A stretch of DNA of 64,000 nucleotides, taken from positions 224,061-288,060 of the forward strand of contig JACRJI010000003.1 in NCBI GenBank assembly GCA_016235665.1, in the 5' to 3' direction. This DNA is from a candidate division TA06 bacterium. GTDB lineage: Bacteria > Edwardsbacteria > AC1 > EtOH8. Positions 60,282 through 64,000 of the stretch are shown piece by piece (position 1 is the stretch's first letter; the number at the start of each line of letters is the position of its first letter). Position numbers and translations under genes: made by a program. The notes below the pieces were generated by a model. The model saw nothing but the letters and a program-made list of their open reading frames with translations. It was not told where the DNA came from and ran no database searches.

Positions 60282-61772
60282 TCACAATTTAAACATCAGG
60301 GCCAGTTCAAGCATAAGTCGTTCAAACAACCGGGCTTGTCTCTCAATTTTCATGATCTTTTGCCGGGCGGCCCCGGCCTGCCGGGAATACAAGCTTATGT
60401 CGTTGGCTATCTCTTTGATCTCCTGATACTTAAGATCCTCAACCGGTACGGACCCGGCTAAAAGCCTGGCCTCGGATGCCGTCATTCTGGCTTCAGGTAA
60501 TATCTGATACATCGCCGGAAAATCGAAACCATCGTAGCTCGTTTTTAAGCCGAGATAACTCTGTCTGGCAAGAAAGAACTGCTGCTTGGCCAGCAAGGGT
60601 TGAGCCGAGGCCAGCTCTTTGATCTGGATCAGGTTCTGCAGCAACTCGGCCAGTTTGGGCTCAATAAGGTCGCAGGAAGAATTTATCCCCCTCAAGGCAG
60701 ACAGTCCGGCGGCGGTTTTGGCCGTTAAAGCATTAAGCCGGGCCAAGATCTTTTCAACATCATGTCCGAGTACGGCCGGAGATTTATCCGATCCGGTTTG
60801 GAGCCTTTCCACGGTCTCCAACACTCCCGCTTCGGCGGCCTGGTATCTTTGCACCAAGGCATCAACCTGGGTTTGGATCTCCCCGGCCTGGGCGCTCAGT
60901 CCCGCCTGGCCCGAATCGCTTTCCACCCTGGCGGCCAAAACCATGGTTTGGTGCAGGCGTCGTTCCAGCCTCAGCAGGATCAGTTTGAATTTGCGCCGGT
61001 TCTGGTAGGCCTGGCGTTCAATCTCCTGGCCCTGGCTGTTAAGTTTGCAGGCCCTCGGTTTTTTATTTTCCAAAGCCCCGGCGTTCTCCCGTAATTTTTC
61101 CTGGCTTTTTACCGCCTGCTCCAGACCCGTCACCAGGCTTTTAACCGACCGACGCAGCTCCTGGAACATCTTGTGGGACCAGCGTTCCCAGCGATTTTCT
61201 TTTTGGGGGTCGAAGCCGGATTCCGACGGGTCCAAACCCTTCCGCATAAAAGACTGCCGGAGGGCCGCCAGGCGCAGCATTCTTCCCCGGCGGCCGGGAC
61301 CGGAGACCTCCACCAGGCCCTCTTCCACCGCCACCCGGGTGCCGGAGTCCGGCTGGATCTCAACCTTGAAAACAGTGCCCCTCACCCCGGCCACCGCGGT
61401 GGGGGTTTCCACCGTAAATTGCGATTTAAGGGAAAGCTTGGCCACCTTGGTCCAAAGCTTTCCCAAAAAGAGCTTGAAGCTGCGGTCGGTGCTGTCGGCG
61501 CGCTGGATGTAGAGCGAGGTCTTTTCTCCCAGCCGGATGCTGGTGCCGTCGGCGAATCCAATCTCGGCCAGGGATCCCTTGCCGGTGCGCACCGAATCAC
61601 CCGGCTGCAGGGCCTGCCCCAATTCCGCTTCCGCCAGCCGGCCCTGCTGCCAGACGAAAGCCTGCCCGGTATACAGGCTTAAAACGGCGGTTGGCTTAAG
61701 TTCCTGGGATCCCGCCCCCGGCGCCAAAAGATAGGGCAATGACAAGATAATGGCTGCGATAATCCGTTTCAT
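60282..61772 (-). CDS. FecR-domain exported protein
   Basis: About 496 residues. The signal peptide ('IIAAIILSLPYLLAPGAGS') is followed by a FecR-type beta-domain at about 35-150: 'LQPGDSVRTGKGSLAEIGFADGT', 'IRLGEKTSLYI', 'FTVETPTAVAGVRGTVFKV'. The remaining two thirds is alpha-helical and Q/L-rich, possibly coiled-coil. FecR domains of this exported class are linked to envelope signalling or surface structure rather than the classical anti-sigma role. ATG 61772 follows GGGGAGG. It lies upstream of the ECF sigma gene on the same strand with a 50-bp gap. Confidence 0.82.
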   Translation of the reverse strand: MKRIIAAIILSLPYLLAPGAGSQELKPTAVLSLYTGQAFVWQQGRLAEAELGQALQPGDSVRTGKGSLAEIGFADGTSIRLGEKTSLYIQRADSTDRSFKLFLGKLWTKVAKLSLKSQFTVETPTAVAGVRGTVFKVEIQPDSGTRVAVEEGLVEVSGPGRRGRMLRLAALRQSFMRKGLDPSESGFDPQKENRWERWSHKMFQELRRSVKSLVTGLEQAVKSQEKLRENAGALENKKPRACKLNSQGQEIERQAYQNRRKFKLILLRLERRLHQTMVLAARVESDSGQAGLSAQAGEIQTQVDALVQRYQAAEAGVLETVERLQTGSDKSPAVLGHDVEKILARLNALTAKTAAGLSALRGINSSCDLIEPKLAELLQNLIQIKELASAQPLLAKQQFFLARQSYLGLKTSYDGFDFPAMYQILPEARMTASEARLLAGSVPVEDLKYQEIKEIANDISLYSRQAGAARQKIMKIERQARLFERLMLELALMFKL

Positions 61773-61892
61773 AAAAAACCTCCCCGGCAAATACTCCGCC
61801 GGTCAATTGAGTTTGTGCCGCCGAACGTTGCAATCAGAACGGGCAATGGTCATTAGAGACCCGGAAGAAGCTCATGGTTCCCCGGCAATATT

Positions 61893-63674
61893 TTAGAAGC
61901 GGTATCCCAGATTGGCCCAGGCCAGGCGCTGGCGGTATGTTTTTGACCGGTCCAGCCGGTCGGTTTTGTTTATCTGCTTGGCTCCCAGCTCCAGGGAAAA
62001 CCTGGTTCCCAGGCTGGCGGTGCCCTTGAGATACCCCGTGTGTTTGAGTTGATCGACGGTGTTCAGATCATCCCGGAGCTGATAATACTGATATCCGGAG
62101 TTGATCTGCCAGGTTCTTCCGGAAGAAAAGTTAATGTCCAGATTGGCCGAATGGGACCGGGTCAGCCGGTCGCTTTGGCTGGCGGAATAAGAATAGAGGG
62201 GAGTGGCCCGGAACCGTTTCCATTTTACACTAAAACTGGTTCCCAGGCTGCTGCTTTGATAGTTGTAGCCTGTGTAAGGCCTTCGGCTGTGGTCAAGATT
62301 AATGTTAAAACCGGAGAACCAATGTTTCGGATCGATGCCGGATAATCTCAGCGAGGCCCCGGCCTTGTAGCTGTTTCCGGCGGTAGAATCGGTGAATATT
62401 TTATAGGCCGAGGCGTAGGCCTGGGTGTTTAACCCCTTGTTCCAATTAGATTCATGGGCCAGGGCCAGTTCGTTCTTGGCCGCCTCGGCATAGGGGTTGC
62501 CGAAACTGTAAAAATACTGTCCCAGCGAAGTATACCGCGCTTTCCAAAGATGTCTGCTCCGGCGGACCTGGAGCCCGGCCGAGCAGCCCTGGCCATAGAC
62601 CATTCTTCCGGTGTCGGGGATCAGCCTGGTGCGGATGTATTCCCCGGACAGTAGCAGGGTTTTGAACGGAAGGTCCAACGCCAGCAGCAACAGCTGGTTT
62701 TGGCCGGGATGAAGAGTGTCGGCCGACAGGATGGTGTCGGAGATCCCCAGCAGTTCGTCAGTATAGACATAGGAGCTGGTCTTATATCTGACCGAATCCG
62801 GCAGAGAGGAAGGGTCGTCGTATCCGGAGTAATACCCTGCCGAAAAGACCAGGCTGTCACGAAATTCCAACAATCCCTGGCCTCCGTAAATGTACTGGGC
62901 AAAGGTCTGATACCCGGTGTCGGCAGGCTGGGAGCGGCAGGCCAGCAGGTCTATCTTCAGGCGTCCGGTCTTATATGTACCGGCTCCGCCCAGCGGAGAA
63001 AGGCCGGAGAAAGCCAGTTCCGAAAGCACGGGGTAGAACTCTCCCAGACTCAATTCCCATCGGGGGTGGTAAAACTGCAACTGGCCGTGGGGGTCCTGGT
63101 CGTAAGACGGATCGTAGGACAGATTCCCGTTAAAGTTTCCCCGGCCCAGCAGCCCCGAAAACGACAACTCGGTCCTGGGCAGAAAACCGGCCGGGGAGGA
63201 AAGGCCCAGACCGGCGGTGTCGGCGCTGCAGTCAGAGTACTGTCCTCCAAGGCCTGCCCAGGTATCCCAGAGCCAGGCATTTTCCGGAACCGACAAAGTT
63301 TTTGGGGCGTAAAATATCCATCCGTGTGAAAAAACGGTGTCCGGTCCGATCAGGGCCGTCAGCCGCATTTGGTGCGGTCCGGGCTGGGGGGCGAAATCCG
63401 AAATATAGTAAAGGTAGTCGCCGGTAATCTGAGTCCCGGCGGTGATATCCACGTCATCCAATTGAAGACTGAGGGAATAATCCTGCAGGTCCAACAGCAG
63501 CAGTGAGACCTCCAGAGGCTCGTCCTGGGGCAGCAGGGAATCCGGCAGGGGGGAAAGTATGGTGATGAAATCAAAACCTTCTCCGGATGGAATATCTGCT
63601 GCCAACAGGTTCTGGCCCCGGGCCGGGAAACAGGCAACCAGCAATAATAATATTGTTGCAAAATACTTGGACAT
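61893..63674 (-). CDS. Predicted outer-membrane beta-barrel protein of unknown function
   Basis: 593 residues with a signal peptide ('FATILLLLVACFPARGQN'). The N-terminal 140 residues look like a small beta domain ('LEVSLLLLDLQDYSLSLQLDD'). From about 165 on the sequence alternates aromatic and polar residues ('FNGNLSYDPSYDQDPHGQLQFY', 'QINSGYQYYQLRD', 'GTASLGTRFSLELGAKQ') and ends in 'LGYRF', a C-terminal aromatic residue as in outer membrane barrels. No porin family could be named. It is first of the minus-strand envelope block (barrel, FecR, sigma, anti-sigma, Ig repeats). Confidence 0.7.
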   Translation of the reverse strand: MSKYFATILLLLVACFPARGQNLLAADIPSGEGFDFITILSPLPDSLLPQDEPLEVSLLLLDLQDYSLSLQLDDVDITAGTQITGDYLYYISDFAPQPGPHQMRLTALIGPDTVFSHGWIFYAPKTLSVPENAWLWDTWAGLGGQYSDCSADTAGLGLSSPAGFLPRTELSFSGLLGRGNFNGNLSYDPSYDQDPHGQLQFYHPRWELSLGEFYPVLSELAFSGLSPLGGAGTYKTGRLKIDLLACRSQPADTGYQTFAQYIYGGQGLLEFRDSLVFSAGYYSGYDDPSSLPDSVRYKTSSYVYTDELLGISDTILSADTLHPGQNQLLLLALDLPFKTLLLSGEYIRTRLIPDTGRMVYGQGCSAGLQVRRSRHLWKARYTSLGQYFYSFGNPYAEAAKNELALAHESNWNKGLNTQAYASAYKIFTDSTAGNSYKAGASLRLSGIDPKHWFSGFNINLDHSRRPYTGYNYQSSSLGTSFSVKWKRFRATPLYSYSASQSDRLTRSHSANLDINFSSGRTWQINSGYQYYQLRDDLNTVDQLKHTGYLKGTASLGTRFSLELGAKQINKTDRLDRSKTYRQRLAWANLGYRF

Positions 63675-63826
63675 ATTTTAATGATGTCAAATTTCAGGCC
63701 AAAAGTCAAGGGGATACCATAAGGAAGGAAAAAGATATTTTAAAGGTCATCAAATCGTTTGACTTTTGGGGCAAAATGTTATAAGGTAATGCTGCCGATC
63801 ATTCAATTACAAACCGAAAGAATCAG

Positions 63827-64000
63827 ATGAACTCAGTTTACATCCATATTCCATTCTGTCTGGCCAAGTGCCACTACTGCGGATTCAATTCCCAGCCGTT
63901 GGAACAGCCTGCCGAACTGAAAAAATATTTTCAGGCGCTGTCCTTTGAGGTCGATGGCAGTAGGAACGAGATCGAAGAATTAAGAACGATATATTTCGGC
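63827..64000 (+). CDS. hemW: HemW-like radical SAM protein, cut by the window end
   Basis: The first 58 codons only. It starts 'SVYIHIPFCLAKCHYCGFNS', which contains the radical SAM C-x3-C-x2-C motif (Cys11, Cys15, Cys18) in the form typical of HemW/coproporphyrinogen III oxidase-like proteins. HemW inserts or carries heme; true HemN activity needs further residues not visible here. The frame stays open to the last base. The upstream spacer is AT-rich and divergent from the beta-barrel gene. Confidence 0.85.
   Translation, partial: MNSVYIHIPFCLAKCHYCGFNSQPLEQPAELKKYFQALSFEVDGSRNEIEELRTIYFG

Overview
The window (about 64 kb, mostly mid-to-high GC) reads as a chromosome segment of a Gram-negative-type bacterium with an outer membrane. 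It carries LptB and LolD ATPases, a PorV/PorQ-like outer membrane protein beside a secreted protein with a FlgD/T9SS-like C-terminal module, and a predicted beta-barrel. The gene styles (long overlapping glycosyltransferase operon, FCB-like secretion features, a short house-keeping-type sigma factor, methylmalonyl-CoA carboxyltransferase genes) suggest an uncultivated candidate phylum near the FCB group (TA06/Edwardsbacteria/WOR-3-like). That taxonomic guess is inference only.

Layout. 1-14.6 kb: one long plus-strand surface-polysaccharide operon with many 4-bp ATGA/GTGA overlaps: GT4 and GT2 glycosyltransferases, an O-antigen ligase/polymerase, a B12-binding radical SAM enzyme, a polysaccharide deacetylase, a GT2-GT4 fusion and the initiating polyprenyl-phosphate sugar transferase. 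One gene with two GT2 domains is split by an in-frame TAA. 14.6-18.2 kb: MFS transporter, LolD, LptB and an unusual LMW-phosphatase/arsenate-reductase fused to an fRMsr-like GAF domain. 18.5-27.3 kb (minus): PepF, glycogen phosphorylase, a lone AT-rich membrane gene, a GT28/MGDG-synthase-like protein, flavodoxin and MoxR. 27.5-31.8 kb (plus): secreted propeller-like protein, PorV-like protein and M42 aminopeptidase. 31.9-35.1 kb (minus): Amt and a NarX/NarL-type two-component pair. 35.3-37.7 kb: AT-rich restriction-modification operon (C5 methylase, HTH-nuclease, Vsr).

37.9-41.9 kb: a four-gene biotin carboxyltransferase cluster matching the 12S, 1.3S and 5S subunits of transcarboxylase plus a 61-aa small subunit. 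42-47.3 kb: bactofilin, a lipoprotein, then a stress block hsp20-hspR-htrA-sigma70 with a consensus promoter overlapped by a HAIR-like operator. 47.4-53.2 kb: tRNA-Lys followed by an AT-rich island with a four-gene operon of unknown role (DUF364-like protein, two-TM protein, alpha/beta hydrolase, fold-III PLP decarboxylase) and a DUF3892 gene. The island is flanked by a 16-bp direct repeat and ends at a tRNA-Ala(GGC) cut at its anticodon loop. 53.4-57.2 kb: small membrane protein, HNH endonuclease, PBP4-type DD-carboxypeptidase, polytopic membrane protein. 57.3-63.7 kb (minus): ECF sigma, anti-sigma and Ig-repeat protein in one overlapping operon, with a FecR-domain protein and an outer-membrane beta-barrel-like protein upstream. 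A 5' fragment of a HemW-like gene ends the window.

Many intergenic spacers hold short, mutually unrelated inverted or direct repeats, which look like a population of small dispersed elements. The best candidates for something undescribed are the tRNA-flanked operon at 47.8-52.3 kb and the phosphatase-GAF fusion at 17.3 kb. Starts were adjusted where a better ribosome-binding site or domain boundary was visible.
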